A stretch of 64,000 nt of DNA, from positions 2,232,001 through 2,296,000 of the forward strand of contig NZ_CP142104.1 of assembly GCF_035751725.1 (NCBI RefSeq), given 5' to 3'. A program made the position numbers and the translations under genes. Under the pieces are notes generated by a model. The model saw nothing but the letters and a program-made list of their open reading frames with translations, was not told the DNA's origin and made no database searches. Positions 54,399 to 63,817 of the stretch are shown here, in pieces. Numbering within the stretch: the first letter of the stretch is position 1; each line of letters opens with the position of its first letter. Source of the stretch: Pseudomonas frederiksbergensis (GTDB lineage Bacteria; Pseudomonadota; Gammaproteobacteria; Pseudomonadales; Pseudomonadaceae).

Positions 54399-55783
54399 TG
54401 GACGCCTTACTCTACGAAATCATGGTTGCGTTCGCTCTGGGACTGTTGGGAGCGGTGGTGTTCGCCGCCATTGGCCTGGTCTCGGGCACGGATGAAACCA
54501 CCACCCTGGCGCCCTTGACCCTGCTGGTGGTGCTACTTGGCGCACCGCCTGCCGGTGTCCTGACTTTTTTCCTGGCGGGGGCGGTGGCCAAGCACATGAC
54601 CCACGCGGTGCCGACCGCATTGCTCGGCATCCCCGGCGATACTGCGGCGACCGCGTTGCTGGCGGACGCGAACTACCTGCGCAAACTCGGCGTACCCCAT
54701 ATTGCCTTGCGCAAGATGATCTCCGGGGCGGCGGTGGCGGCTTTGATTGCCGTGCCCTTGTCGGTGCTGTTCGCAGTGCTGCTGGCGCCGTTCGGTGAGG
54801 TCATCAAGCAATTTGCGCCCTGGGTGTTTCTCTGCGCGGCACTGACCATCGCTTATTTCTCGGCGGGCCGCTGGGCGGCGGTGCTGGCCCTGGTGCCATT
54901 CGTCATGGTGATCGTGGCCTTGCAGGCGCTGACCGGGCAATACGGGGTGAAGCTTTCGGTGAGTTACTTCCTCGGCATTGCCGTCGCGCCCCTGATCGCC
55001 TCGCTGTTTTCCCTGCTGGCGCCGGCCGAACGGCAACGCATGCGGCGCGACGACTACCGAGTGTTTTCCCTGGCCCCCGATGTGAAGGGCTGGAGCGGCT
55101 ATTTTCCCAACCCATTGAAGATCATCAACCCGCGTCAGACTCGCGTGACGGCCATGGCGGCCAGCGTATCGAGCGCCACGTTCGTGTTCAGTCCGGTGGC
55201 CATGACGGTGATAATGGGCGAGATCATCGGCTCACGGATCAAGCACGCCTATGACCGCCTGACCACCGTGATCACCGCGCGAAACGGCGTTACCGAATCG
55301 ACCTACATCGCCGAAACCCTTATCCCGCTGATGGCCTTCGGACTGCCGCTGAGCCCGGTCGCTGCGGGCCCGGCCGCGCCCTTGTTCAATGCGCCCCCGC
55401 GGTTCTGGGTGGACAACGCCACCGGTGAGATCAATAACCTGCACAATTTGCTCAACACCTGGGAGTTCCTGGGCTACGGCATGCTCGCGGTGATCGTGGC
55501 GATCCTGGTGGCGTATCCGTTCACCATGAACTTCGCCCATGGCGCGGCGGCGTTCGTGGCACGCCGGATCAGTCATGAGGCGGTCATCGCAACTTTCATC
55601 GGCCTGGTACTGGTGATCGGTATCTGGGAGGGCGGGCTGCTGGGCCTGATGGTGATTCTCACGATCGGCCTGTTGGGAGGATTTCTGGCGCGTTTCCTGG
55701 GCTTCAACATCGGCGTGCAGTTCATGGCCTACTACACGGCGGTGCTCAGCGTACCGGCGATCGTCGCGCTGGCAGGAAGCTAG
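54398..55783 (+). CDS. TctA-family tripartite tricarboxylate transporter permease-like protein
   Basis: The 461-residue permease has about 11 helices and the TctA-like motif AVPTALLGIPGDTAATALLA, with a second related region ALIAVPLSVLFAVLLAPFGE. TctA members work with TctB and a periplasmic binding protein TctC; no binding protein is in the window. Context suggests uptake of mevalonate or a related branched dicarboxylate. It is last gene of the operon. Confidence 0.85.
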   Translation: MDALLYEIMVAFALGLLGAVVFAAIGLVSGTDETTTLAPLTLLVVLLGAPPAGVLTFFLAGAVAKHMTHAVPTALLGIPGDTAATALLADANYLRKLGVPHIALRKMISGAAVAALIAVPLSVLFAVLLAPFGEVIKQFAPWVFLCAALTIAYFSAGRWAAVLALVPFVMVIVALQALTGQYGVKLSVSYFLGIAVAPLIASLFSLLAPAERQRMRRDDYRVFSLAPDVKGWSGYFPNPLKIINPRQTRVTAMAASVSSATFVFSPVAMTVIMGEIIGSRIKHAYDRLTTVITARNGVTESTYIAETLIPLMAFGLPLSPVAAGPAAPLFNAPPRFWVDNATGEINNLHNLLNTWEFLGYGMLAVIVAILVAYPFTMNFAHGAAAFVARRISHEAVIATFIGLVLVIGIWEGGLLGLMVILTIGLLGGFLARFLGFNIGVQFMAYYTAVLSVPAIVALAGS

Positions 55784-56106
55784 CGCCTGCGCGTCATCAA
55801 GCTTTCCTGACTTGAACCATCCAGGGTGCAGCAGATCCGCAACGATCTGCTGCTGCCCATCAAACGAAATAATAACAATGAACAGCTTTTCTGGCGTTCG
55901 ACGAGAACCGGCTGATCATCAGCTACCCTGTCTCGATCCATTGACCCGCTAGCCCCTGACGGGATTGTGCCCCGCTGGAGCGGACCGACCCATTGCGGGT
56001 TGTTCCGCGGCGGCTGGCTTTTGCGTTTTCCATCCCCATAACCATCGCAACGCTGCCTCAGGTGAAAACAGCAGGTATGCTGACAACCTGCCGAAGGAGA
56101 TAGAAA
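55784..56106. other. 323-bp spacer after the mevalonate operon, before gor
   Basis: GCAGCAGATC-N6-GATCTGCTGC (55828-55853) is a perfect stem without a T-tract and may end the operon. Further downstream no gene is supported; a 22-codon frame at 55878 lacks any sign of being real. The gor ribosome binding site GAAGGAG lies at the far end. Confidence 0.5.
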
Positions 56107-57462
56107 ATGGCCTACGATTTTGACTTGTATGTGATTGGCGCCGGTTCCGGTGGTGTGCGGGCGGCGCGGTTTGCCGCCGGTTTCGGGGCCAAGGTGGCCG
56201 TGGCGGAGAGCCGCTACCTGGGCGGTACGTGCGTTAACGTCGGTTGTGTGCCGAAAAAACTGCTGGTCTACGGCGCGCATTACGCCGAAGACTTCGAGCA
56301 GGCATCGGCCTATGGCTGGACGGCGGGCGATGTGAGTTTCGACTGGGCCACGCTGATCGCCAACAAAGATCGCGAGATCAATCGCCTCAACGGCATCTAC
56401 CGCAACCTGCTGGTCAACAGTGGCGTGACGTTGCATGAAGGACACGCCAGGATCACCAATCCTCACGAAGTGGAGATCAATGGCGAGCGCCACACCGCCC
56501 GGCACATCATGATCGCCACCGGTGGCTGGCCGGTGATCCCGGACATCCCGGGGCGCGAGCACGCCATCAGCTCCAACGAGGCGTTCTTTCTCAAGACGCT
56601 GCCCAAGCGCATGCTGGTGGTGGGGGGCGGCTACATTGCGGTGGAGTTCGCCGGGATTTTCCATGGCATGGGCGCGCAAACATCCTTGCTCTATCGCGGT
56701 GACTTGTTCCTGCGTGGCTTCGACGGCGCGGTGCGCAAGCACCTGGCCGAAGAGCTGCAGCGTCGTGGCCTGGACCTGCAATTCAACGCAGACATCCAGC
56801 GCATCGACAAGGAAACTGACGGCAGCCTGAAGGTGACGCTCAAGGACGGTCGTACGCTGTCCACCGATTGCGTGTTCTATGCCACCGGCCGGCGCCCGAT
56901 GCTGGACAACCTGGGCCTGGAGAACACCGGCGTGACGCTGGACGAAAAAGGCTTCGTTCAGGTCAATAAGGAATACGAGACTGCCGAACCATCGATCCTG
57001 GCCATTGGCGACGTGATCGGCCGTGTGCAGCTCACGCCTGTCGCACTGGCCGAAGGCATGGCGGTGGCGCGGCGCTTGTTCAAGCCCGAGCAGTATCGCC
57101 TGGTGGACTACCGGATGATCCCCACGGCGGTGTTCAGCCTGCCGAACATCGGCACGGTTGGCCTGACGGAAGAACAGGCTCGTGAAGAGGGCCATGAGGT
57201 GCAGGTTTTCGAAAGCCGTTTCCGGCCGATGAAGCTGACCCTCACTGACTGCCAGGAACGGACCTTGATGAAGTTGGTGGTCGATGCCAGGACCGACAAG
57301 GTGCTGGGTTGCCACATGGTCGGGCCGGACGCCGGGGAAATTGTCCAGGGCCTGGCGATCGCCCTCAAGGCGGGCGCCACCAAGCGCGATTTCGATGAAA
57401 CCATCGGTGTGCACCCGACCGCCGCCGAAGAATTCGTCACCATGCGTACGCCTACCGCCTGA
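56107..57462 (+). CDS. gorA: Glutathione-disulfide reductase
   Basis: The 451-residue flavoprotein has the FAD motif [20 protein letters not shown], the redox disulfide in [14 protein letters not shown], the NADPH loop [20 protein letters not shown] and the C-terminal catalytic His/Glu in [13 protein letters not shown]. It regenerates reduced glutathione. ATG 56107 follows GAAGGAG. Together with ahpC/ahpF and gloA nearby it marks a redox-defence block. Confidence 0.95.
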   Translation: MAYDFDLYVIGAGSGGVRAARFAAGFGAKVAVAESRYLGGTCVNVGCVPKKLLVYGAHYAEDFEQASAYGWTAGDVSFDWATLIANKDREINRLNGIYRNLLVNSGVTLHEGHARITNPHEVEINGERHTARHIMIATGGWPVIPDIPGREHAISSNEAFFLKTLPKRMLVVGGGYIAVEFAGIFHGMGAQTSLLYRGDLFLRGFDGAVRKHLAEELQRRGLDLQFNADIQRIDKETDGSLKVTLKDGRTLSTDCVFYATGRRPMLDNLGLENTGVTLDEKGFVQVNKEYETAEPSILAIGDVIGRVQLTPVALAEGMAVARRLFKPEQYRLVDYRMIPTAVFSLPNIGTVGLTEEQAREEGHEVQVFESRFRPMKLTLTDCQERTLMKLVVDARTDKVLGCHMVGPDAGEIVQGLAIALKAGATKRDFDETIGVHPTAAEEFVTMRTPTA

Positions 57463-57695
57463 TTACCCCTCCGTCCATGGGGCTGTGATCCATTGATCCA
57501 GCCCTGTGAACTGTCAGGCAACTGCCACGATCAACCGATCGCCGCCTTCGGCAGCCTCCACAGATTTCTTCTATCTATATAGATTCCTGATAGTCAAAAC
57601 CAATCATTGACATGAGCTTTGGCAATGAGCCAACGGCGAAATGAGTGGCTAAGATTCATCCCATCAACTTCACAACCCCTGACGGAGAGTCAACG

Positions 57696-58259
57696 ATGCC
57701 TATCATCAACAGCCAAGTTAAACCGTTCAAAGCCACCGCGTTCAAAAACGGCGCTTTCGTCGAAGTGTCGGACGCTGACCTGAAAGGCAAGTGGTCTGTC
57801 GTGTTCTTCTATCCGGCTGACTTCACCTTCGTTTGCCCAACCGAGCTGGAAGACCTGGCTGACAACTACGCCGAGTTCCAGAAGCTGGGCGTCGAGATCT
57901 ACAGCGTTTCCACCGACACTCACTTCGCCCACGCTGCCTGGCACAACACTTCGCCAGCCATCGGCAAGATCCAGTACACCATGATCGGCGACCCGACCCT
58001 GGCCATTTCTCGCAACTTCGACGTGCTGATCGAAGAAGCTGGCCTGGCTGACCGCGGTACTTTCGTGATCAACCCTGAAGGCCAGATCAAGATCGTTGAA
58101 ATCAACGACGGCGGTGTAGGCCGTGACGCTTCCGAGCTGCTGCGCAAGATCAAGGCTGCCCAGTATGTTGCTGCTCACCCAGGCGAAGTCTGCCCAGCCA
58201 AGTGGAAAGAAGGCGAGGCCACCCTGGCTCCGTCCCTGGACTTGGTCGGCAAGATCTAA
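57696..58259 (+). CDS. ahpC: Alkyl hydroperoxide reductase subunit C (2-Cys peroxiredoxin)
   Basis: The 187-residue protein has peroxidatic Cys47 in [13 protein letters not shown], resolving Cys166 in [13 protein letters not shown] and the GGLG-like loop region [12 protein letters not shown]. It reduces hydrogen and organic peroxides using AhpF. ATG 57696 follows ACGGAGAG; an upstream ATG at 57645 is rejected. The AT-rich leader has ATAG half-sites resembling an OxyR site, but the tetrad is not clear. Confidence 0.97.
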   Translation: MPIINSQVKPFKATAFKNGAFVEVSDADLKGKWSVVFFYPADFTFVCPTELEDLADNYAEFQKLGVEIYSVSTDTHFAHAAWHNTSPAIGKIQYTMIGDPTLAISRNFDVLIEEAGLADRGTFVINPEGQIKIVEINDGGVGRDASELLRKIKAAQYVAAHPGEVCPAKWKEGEATLAPSLDLVGKI

Positions 58260-58318
58260 ACCAGTGCGTTACCAGAGGGCGATTCGCTCTTGATCAAGTA
58301 AGCCGCTTCGCCCCAAAA

Positions 58319-58354
58319 AACGCCCGGGCGAGATTCGCTCGGGCGTTGTTTTTT
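58319..58354 (+). terminator. Rho-independent terminator after ahpC
   Basis: AACGCCCG (58319-58326) and CGGGCGTT (58340-58347) form the stem, followed by GTTTTTT. An A-tract precedes it, so it may work in both directions. It separates ahpC from ahpF, which must then have its own or read-through transcription. Confidence 0.85.
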
Positions 58355-58382
58355 CTGAAATTCAAACATGGAAATCGCCCGT

Positions 58383-59945
58383 ATGTTGGACGCCAATCTT
58401 AAAGCTCAGTTGAAGTCATACCTGGAACGGGTCACCCAGCCGATCGAGATCGTTGCATCCCTCGACGACGGTGCGAAATCCCAGGAAATGCTCGCGTTAC
58501 TCAAAGACGTTGCCAGTCTTTCCAACCAGATTACCTTGCTCGACAACGGCACCGATGCGCGCAAGCCCTCGTTCTCGTTGAACCGCCCGGGAGCGGACAT
58601 CAGCCTGCGTTTCGCCGGTATTCCCATGGGCCATGAATTCACTTCGTTGGTACTGGCCCTGCTGCAAGTCGGTGGCCACCCTTCGAAGGCCAGTGTCGAC
58701 GTGATCGAACAGATCCGCTCGCTCAAGGGCGAGTTCAACTTCGAGACATATTTCTCGCTGTCGTGCCAGAACTGCCCGGACGTGGTCCAGGCGCTGAACC
58801 TGATGGCGGTGCTGAACCCGAACATCAAGCATGTCGCCATCGACGGCGCGCTGTTCCAGGCCGAAGTCGATGAACGCCAGATCATGGCCGTGCCAAGCAT
58901 CTACTTGAACGGTGTGAACTTCGGCCAGGGCCGCATGGGCCTGGAGGAAATCCTCGCCAAGATCGACACCAGCGGCATCGAACGCCAGGCCGAGAAGATC
59001 AGCGCCAAGGATGCCTTTGACGTGTTGGTGGTCGGCGGTGGCCCGGCCGGTGCTTCGGCGGCCATCTATGCGGCCCGCAAAGGCATCCGCACCGGTGTGG
59101 CGGCCGAGCGTTTCGGTGGCCAGGTGCTCGACACCATGGCGATCGAGAACTTTATCTCGGTCCAGGAAACCGAAGGCCCGAAACTGGCCGTTGCCCTGGA
59201 AGAGCACGTCAAGCAGTACGACGTGGACATCATGAACCTGCAACGCGCCGACGCCCTGGTGCCTGGCACGGATGGTGGGCTGCATGAAATCAAGTTCGCC
59301 AGCGGCGCGAGCCTCAAGGCCAAAACCGTGATCCTGGCGACCGGTGCACGCTGGCGCGAAATGAACGTGCCGGGCGAGCAGCAATACCGCAACAAGGGCG
59401 TGGCGTACTGCCCGCACTGCGATGGTCCGCTGTTCAAAGGCAAGCGCGTGGCAGTGATCGGCGGCGGTAACTCCGGCGTCGAGGCGGCCATCGACCTGGC
59501 AGGTATCGTGTCCCACGTCACGCTGCTGGAGTTCGACGTGCAATTGCGGGCCGACGCGGTGTTGCAACGCAAACTGCACAGCCTGCCGAATGTGACGGTG
59601 ATCACCCATGCCCAGACCACTGAAGTGACGGGTGACGGTCAGAAGGTCAACGGCCTGCGCTACAAGGACCGTCCGAGCGGTGAAGTGCGCGACGTGGCGC
59701 TGGAAGGGATCTTCGTGCAGATCGGCCTGTTGCCCAACACCGATTGGCTCAAGGGCACCGTAGAGCTGTCACCGCGCGGCGAGATCATCGTCGATGCCCG
59801 TGGCGAAACCTCGATCCCTGGCGTGTTCGCTGCCGGTGACGTCACCACCGTGCCGTACAAACAGATCGTGATCGCCGTGGGTGAGGGTGCCAAGGCCTCG
59901 TTGAGCGCCTTCGATCACCTGATCCGCACCTCCGCACCGGCCTGA
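58383..59945 (+). CDS. ahpF: Alkyl hydroperoxide reductase subunit F
   Basis: The 520-residue protein has an N-terminal double-thioredoxin domain with redox pair CQNCP (Cys128, Cys131). The thioredoxin-reductase-like FAD/NADH part follows, with [20 protein letters not shown], the disulfide of [14 protein letters not shown] and [19 protein letters not shown]. It passes electrons from NADH to AhpC. ATG 58383 ([10 protein letters not shown]) is used; ATG 58368 would add five residues. It is separated from ahpC by a terminator. Confidence 0.96.
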   Translation: MLDANLKAQLKSYLERVTQPIEIVASLDDGAKSQEMLALLKDVASLSNQITLLDNGTDARKPSFSLNRPGADISLRFAGIPMGHEFTSLVLALLQVGGHPSKASVDVIEQIRSLKGEFNFETYFSLSCQNCPDVVQALNLMAVLNPNIKHVAIDGALFQAEVDERQIMAVPSIYLNGVNFGQGRMGLEEILAKIDTSGIERQAEKISAKDAFDVLVVGGGPAGASAAIYAARKGIRTGVAAERFGGQVLDTMAIENFISVQETEGPKLAVALEEHVKQYDVDIMNLQRADALVPGTDGGLHEIKFASGASLKAKTVILATGARWREMNVPGEQQYRNKGVAYCPHCDGPLFKGKRVAVIGGGNSGVEAAIDLAGIVSHVTLLEFDVQLRADAVLQRKLHSLPNVTVITHAQTTEVTGDGQKVNGLRYKDRPSGEVRDVALEGIFVQIGLLPNTDWLKGTVELSPRGEIIVDARGETSIPGVFAAGDVTTVPYKQIVIAVGEGAKASLSAFDHLIRTSAPA

Positions 59946-59967
59946 TCGCCAGTCGCTGAAAAAACAA

Positions 59968-60000
59968 AACCCCATGGGCCCTGGCCCAGGGGTTTTTTTT
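59968..60000 (+). terminator. Rho-independent terminator after ahpF
   Basis: AACCCCATGGGCC-CT-GGCCCAGGGGTT is a stem with a small bulge, followed by eight or more T residues. Confidence 0.9.
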
Positions 60001-60034
60001 TGATCGCGCGTTACCCGTGGGAGGGTGATGCGGT

Positions 60035-60556
60035 TTACAGCGGAGCAGGCTGGATGATTTCAACCCAATAGCCGTCCGGGTCCTTGATGAACGCCAGGCT
60101 TTTCATCCGACCGTCGCTCAGGCGCTTCTGGAAATCGCAGCCCAGCGCTTCGAAGCGCTCGCAGGCGGCGACGACGTCCGGTACCGAGATGCAGATGTGA
60201 CCGAAACCGCGCGGGTCGGTGTTGCCATTGTGGTAGGCAAACGCCGGGTCGTTTTCGGTGCCATGGTTGTGGGTCAGTTCCAGGATGCCGGGGATCGATT
60301 TCATCCACTCGGTCCGCGCCGCCGCGTCCGCAGGGATTTGGCCCTTGTCCACCAGCGCGAGGAAATACAGGCTGAATTCGGCTTCAGGGAAATCGCGTTT
60401 TTCCACCAGGGAAAAACCCAGCACGCGGGTGTAGAAATCAAGGGATTTGGTAATGTCCTTGACCCGCAGCATCGTGTGGTTGAAGACGAACTTTGCCGTG
60501 GCGGCATCGGGTTGGGCGGTGACGCCAGGAAACGTGTTGAGTTCTTGCAGGCTCAT
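60035..60556 (-). CDS. gloA: Lactoylglutathione lyase (glyoxalase I)
   Basis: The 173-residue VOC-fold protein has [20 protein letters not shown], where the His is a metal ligand, [20 protein letters not shown] (Glu/His region), [12 protein letters not shown] (His ligand) and the final Glu in [11 protein letters not shown]. It detoxifies methylglyoxal with glutathione. The length fits the longer Zn-type group. GGAGGG precedes the ATG. Confidence 0.95.
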   Translation of the reverse strand: MSLQELNTFPGVTAQPDAATAKFVFNHTMLRVKDITKSLDFYTRVLGFSLVEKRDFPEAEFSLYFLALVDKGQIPADAAARTEWMKSIPGILELTHNHGTENDPAFAYHNGNTDPRGFGHICISVPDVVAACERFEALGCDFQKRLSDGRMKSLAFIKDPDGYWVEIIQPAPL

Positions 60557-60862
60557 GGGCCCTCCGGAAAATTAAGTGGGGCAAACGACGCCGCAGCGGT
60601 GCCGCGACGGTCCTGGGCTTGCGCTGGACGGCTTCCTTGCAGGTGCGTCCATGATACGCAAGGGGCGGGGCATCGCCAAACCGCAGGTTTATCGATTCAC
60701 TGTCGGAAGTAACAGTTGTTCGGCTTGAAAATCTTCTTATTCTGAACCCGGCAAATCGATCGGTCGTTCCATCCGCTGCGCTTGCATTCCTTTCACCCCG
60801 ATTCTCTCGAGCGTCACGAATGCGAGCCATACGATCCGAGCTGTGTGGCTGGAGAGTTTCTG
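60557..60862. other. 306-bp divergent promoter region
   Basis: No gene. The gloA leader lies on the left. The right part turns AT-rich (GGCTTGAAAATCTTCTTATT near 60721) and probably holds the promoter of the acyltransferase/oxidase gene. The in-frame ATG at 60782 is rejected in favour of 60863, which has a GGAGAG ribosome binding site. Confidence 0.5.
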
Positions 60863-63742
60863 ATGTCTTCCCCGTTGGTGTCACTGCGCGATAACGCTAT
60901 TTTCATATTCCCCGGCCAAGGATCTGATCCGAGAGGTGGCTTGGCGACGCTCCACGGCACCAGCCCACAAGTTGCGCAACGGATAGAGGAGGTCCTGGGC
61001 GCGATAGATGACGCATTGAATCATATCGAGCAACGTCGACCTATAGCGTCGGGCCTGATCCGACAGGTTCTGCTCGACCCGGACCACAAGGGCGGACTGC
61101 CGGTGGGTGTTCCGCAGATGGCAGCTTTTGCCGCTTCGGTAGCGCTGGCAGAGGTCCTGGAGCTATTTGGTGTGCGTCCTCGCGTGATCATTGCGCAAAG
61201 CCTGGGGGAAATTGCAGCGATGGTCTGCGCCGGTGCGCTTACGTTGGCGGATGGCGCACGGGCCGTTTGTGCATTGAACAACGCCTTCCAAGACCAGGAA
61301 GGCGAAGGGACCATGGTTCTGGTCGTAGGTTCTGAGCGGGAGACTTTGACCTTATTGGAAACAGTGAGGCGGCCGGACCTGGTGTTGGCGTGCGTCAATG
61401 CGCCTCGTCAATGCCTCGTCAGCGGTCCCAACAAGGCCATCGAGGCGCTGATGAAACAAGCCCCTGATGGCCCAAAGATCCTGAGGCTGGATGCACCTTA
61501 TGCGTCTCATCATCCAGGCCAGGTGTCAGTGGCGGAGCGTTTCCTTGCACAACTGCGCGCACTTTCACCAGGTTCTATACGGGTTCCCTTGTATTCCTGC
61601 GTCGCGCGCAGGATGTACCACGACAAGGATGACCTGCCGCGCGGGCTCGCTGATTGCGTTATCAAACCGGCTCATCTATTGCAGGCACTTCAGGACATCC
61701 ACTCGGACGCGCAAACGGTGTTTGTCGATCTCGGCATCGGTGGTGGTTTGTCACGGTGTGTGTACGCCACATTACCTCTGGCGCAGGCATACGCCCCGTT
61801 GGTACAGGATGCTGCTGAGCTGATGGTTTTGTTCTCCGAACTGGAGTTCCGGGCTGGGGCCGACGATCCGCTGACGGATCGGACAATCCGCGGCCTAGTC
61901 GAAGCCATTGAAGGGGCTGTTTCGAATGAAACGAGCATGCAGGCAGCGCAGATTCTTGCAGGCCTGGATCTCTCCCATCGTATCGGTTTGGCGAATCTGG
62001 AACTGCACCGAGGCACCTATGCGCGACTGCGAGCGCTGATCAAAGCGCTGCCCGCCAATACCCGATTGTTCGATGAGCCCGGCCTGATGCTGGCGCTTTC
62101 GCAAGCGCTGGGGGTGGGCGATCCGTCTTTGTTTATCGCCTTTGCCATCCAATACGGGCTTTGTGTCGGCACGTTGATCGAGTTCGAGCAGGACAACCCG
62201 GGCGCCATCCGCCTGCGCCAAGCGTTGGAGTCCGGCGAGAAAGTCAGCGCCTACATGATCACCGAAATCGGTGGCAGCAACAGTCAGATTGCCAATCGTA
62301 CCGAGGCTGTCTTTGATCCCGCGAGTAGGTCCTTCACCTTGCATACCCCGGATAACGGTGCGCTTAAATTTACCAATGTGGGGATCAGTGACCAGCCCAA
62401 GATCGGCGTCGTGTGCGCACGCTTGAAAATGGATGGCCGGGACTGCGGTGTCTATCCTTTTGCCTTCGATATCAGCGATCATCGAGGCCCTCGTCCGGGC
62501 GTGCGGTTGTCTTCCCCGGCAGAAATCCCCCTGGTTCCCTTCGATTACGGATTGGCGGGATTCGATCATGTGCATCTACCCTATTGCGCTTGGTTGTCCG
62601 GGACAGCCTCCATCGATGAACAAGGCGTCTTGCATGATCCGCTCTCCCATCCGGACGAGCGGCTCGTCCGTACGCTAGTGGCACCTGCGCATGTCTGGGC
62701 CATGGCAGCAACAGCCATGTGTGCGGTGGCCCGTGCCAGTGTCGGGCTGGCCCTGAGTCATTCTTTACGCCGTTCCACGATGGCGCGTATTGGCGCCGAT
62801 GTCAGTTTGCTGAGCTACAGTACCCAACGTCGCGCGCTGTTCGCTGCCTTGGCGACCACTTACGTCACCACCTGCCAGGTCAATCATGAAGTTGAAGGTT
62901 GGATGCAAAGAGTGCGCGAGCGGACCACGCGACGCACCGCCGATGCCTCGGCCTTGACCTGGGCGCCGTGGTCCAGCGCGAACCGATCGTTGGCGCTGAG
63001 CAAGGCATTGTGTACCTGGGCGGTCGAGCAAGTGATCAGCGAGTGTAGGCTTCGTTGCGGTGTAGCGGGTGATCTGACCTTGAATCGTTTCATGGAATAC
63101 GAGGGGCTGGCCCACGTATTCAATGACGCCGGCGGCAATAATTTGCTGATCGTACTGGACACCGCCAAAAGCTTAAGTGCGTTACCTCTCGACGTGCCCC
63201 CGGTATTTTCCGGGAGTGCTCGATTATTGGAGCCCGAATATTGGTTATTCTTGTTTCGCACACGCGAATACCGGTTGATCAGCCGTCTCAAGGCGGACGT
63301 CGAAGCCGCTGAAGTACGGGGCTGCGACCCAATGCAGGTGTGGAATCCGTTATTGGTCGGCGCCCGGGCCGTGGGCGAGGCGCATGGTTTGCGTCTGTTT
63401 CTTGAAAGTGCGCTGCAGGCCTTGGCGGTCGTTACCCAACCTCAAGTGGAAAAAATGCTGGGGGATTTGACCACTCTGTTTGTGCTCGAACGTATCGAGC
63501 AGCATGCCGCTTGGTTCATAAGCGAAGGATTGCTTGGGCTGGAAATGTACCGTCAGTTGGAAGGCAAGATAACGGTGCTGTGCGACCAACTGGCGCAACA
63601 CGCACCGCAATGGATCGCAGCATTCGGTTACCCGAAGGATGCAACGCAGGCTCCCATCGGAGACGACATGGATTCTGCAGAGGCTTTGGCCAGTGCCCTG
63701 CACTGGACGACGGGTTCCCGCCCTCGGGGGGCACCTCAATGA
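60863..63742 (+). CDS. Fusion of a FabD-like acyltransferase and an acyl-CoA oxidase-like domain
   Basis: The 959-residue protein starts with an acyltransferase: FPGQG at 16-20, nucleophile Ser113 in AQSLGEIAAM, Gln85 and His216/217 in APYASHHPGQ. The position of FabD Arg117, which holds the malonyl carboxylate, is Leu138 here, which argues against malonyl use. From about residue 340 the protein resembles acyl-CoA oxidase/dehydrogenase: YMITEIGGSNSQIANRTEAV near 465 and RSTMARIGADVSLLSYSTQR near 635. Codon use is less biased than in neighbours, suggesting transfer. It lacks partner PKS or ACP genes here. Confidence 0.82.
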   Translation: MSSPLVSLRDNAIFIFPGQGSDPRGGLATLHGTSPQVAQRIEEVLGAIDDALNHIEQRRPIASGLIRQVLLDPDHKGGLPVGVPQMAAFAASVALAEVLELFGVRPRVIIAQSLGEIAAMVCAGALTLADGARAVCALNNAFQDQEGEGTMVLVVGSERETLTLLETVRRPDLVLACVNAPRQCLVSGPNKAIEALMKQAPDGPKILRLDAPYASHHPGQVSVAERFLAQLRALSPGSIRVPLYSCVARRMYHDKDDLPRGLADCVIKPAHLLQALQDIHSDAQTVFVDLGIGGGLSRCVYATLPLAQAYAPLVQDAAELMVLFSELEFRAGADDPLTDRTIRGLVEAIEGAVSNETSMQAAQILAGLDLSHRIGLANLELHRGTYARLRALIKALPANTRLFDEPGLMLALSQALGVGDPSLFIAFAIQYGLCVGTLIEFEQDNPGAIRLRQALESGEKVSAYMITEIGGSNSQIANRTEAVFDPASRSFTLHTPDNGALKFTNVGISDQPKIGVVCARLKMDGRDCGVYPFAFDISDHRGPRPGVRLSSPAEIPLVPFDYGLAGFDHVHLPYCAWLSGTASIDEQGVLHDPLSHPDERLVRTLVAPAHVWAMAATAMCAVARASVGLALSHSLRRSTMARIGADVSLLSYSTQRRALFAALATTYVTTCQVNHEVEGWMQRVRERTTRRTADASALTWAPWSSANRSLALSKALCTWAVEQVISECRLRCGVAGDLTLNRFMEYEGLAHVFNDAGGNNLLIVLDTAKSLSALPLDVPPVFSGSARLLEPEYWLFLFRTREYRLISRLKADVEAAEVRGCDPMQVWNPLLVGARAVGEAHGLRLFLESALQALAVVTQPQVEKMLGDLTTLFVLERIEQHAAWFISEGLLGLEMYRQLEGKITVLCDQLAQHAPQWIAAFGYPKDATQAPIGDDMDSAEALASALHWTTGSRPRGAPQ

Positions 63743-63817
63743 ATGTTTGATCGATCCGGTGTAGCTCTCGTTGACATGATGCTTCAGACTTCACGATCAG
63801 TCCTTGAGTGCAACGCA

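Noticed and set aside
55780..57414. 544-codon open frame opposite gor
   Set aside because: Antisense shadow; gor has clear FAD, NADPH and redox motifs.
57560..57640. OxyR operator upstream of ahpC
   Set aside because: ATAG and CTAT half-sites occur, but not with the regular seven-base spacing of the four-element motif; not claimed as a feature.
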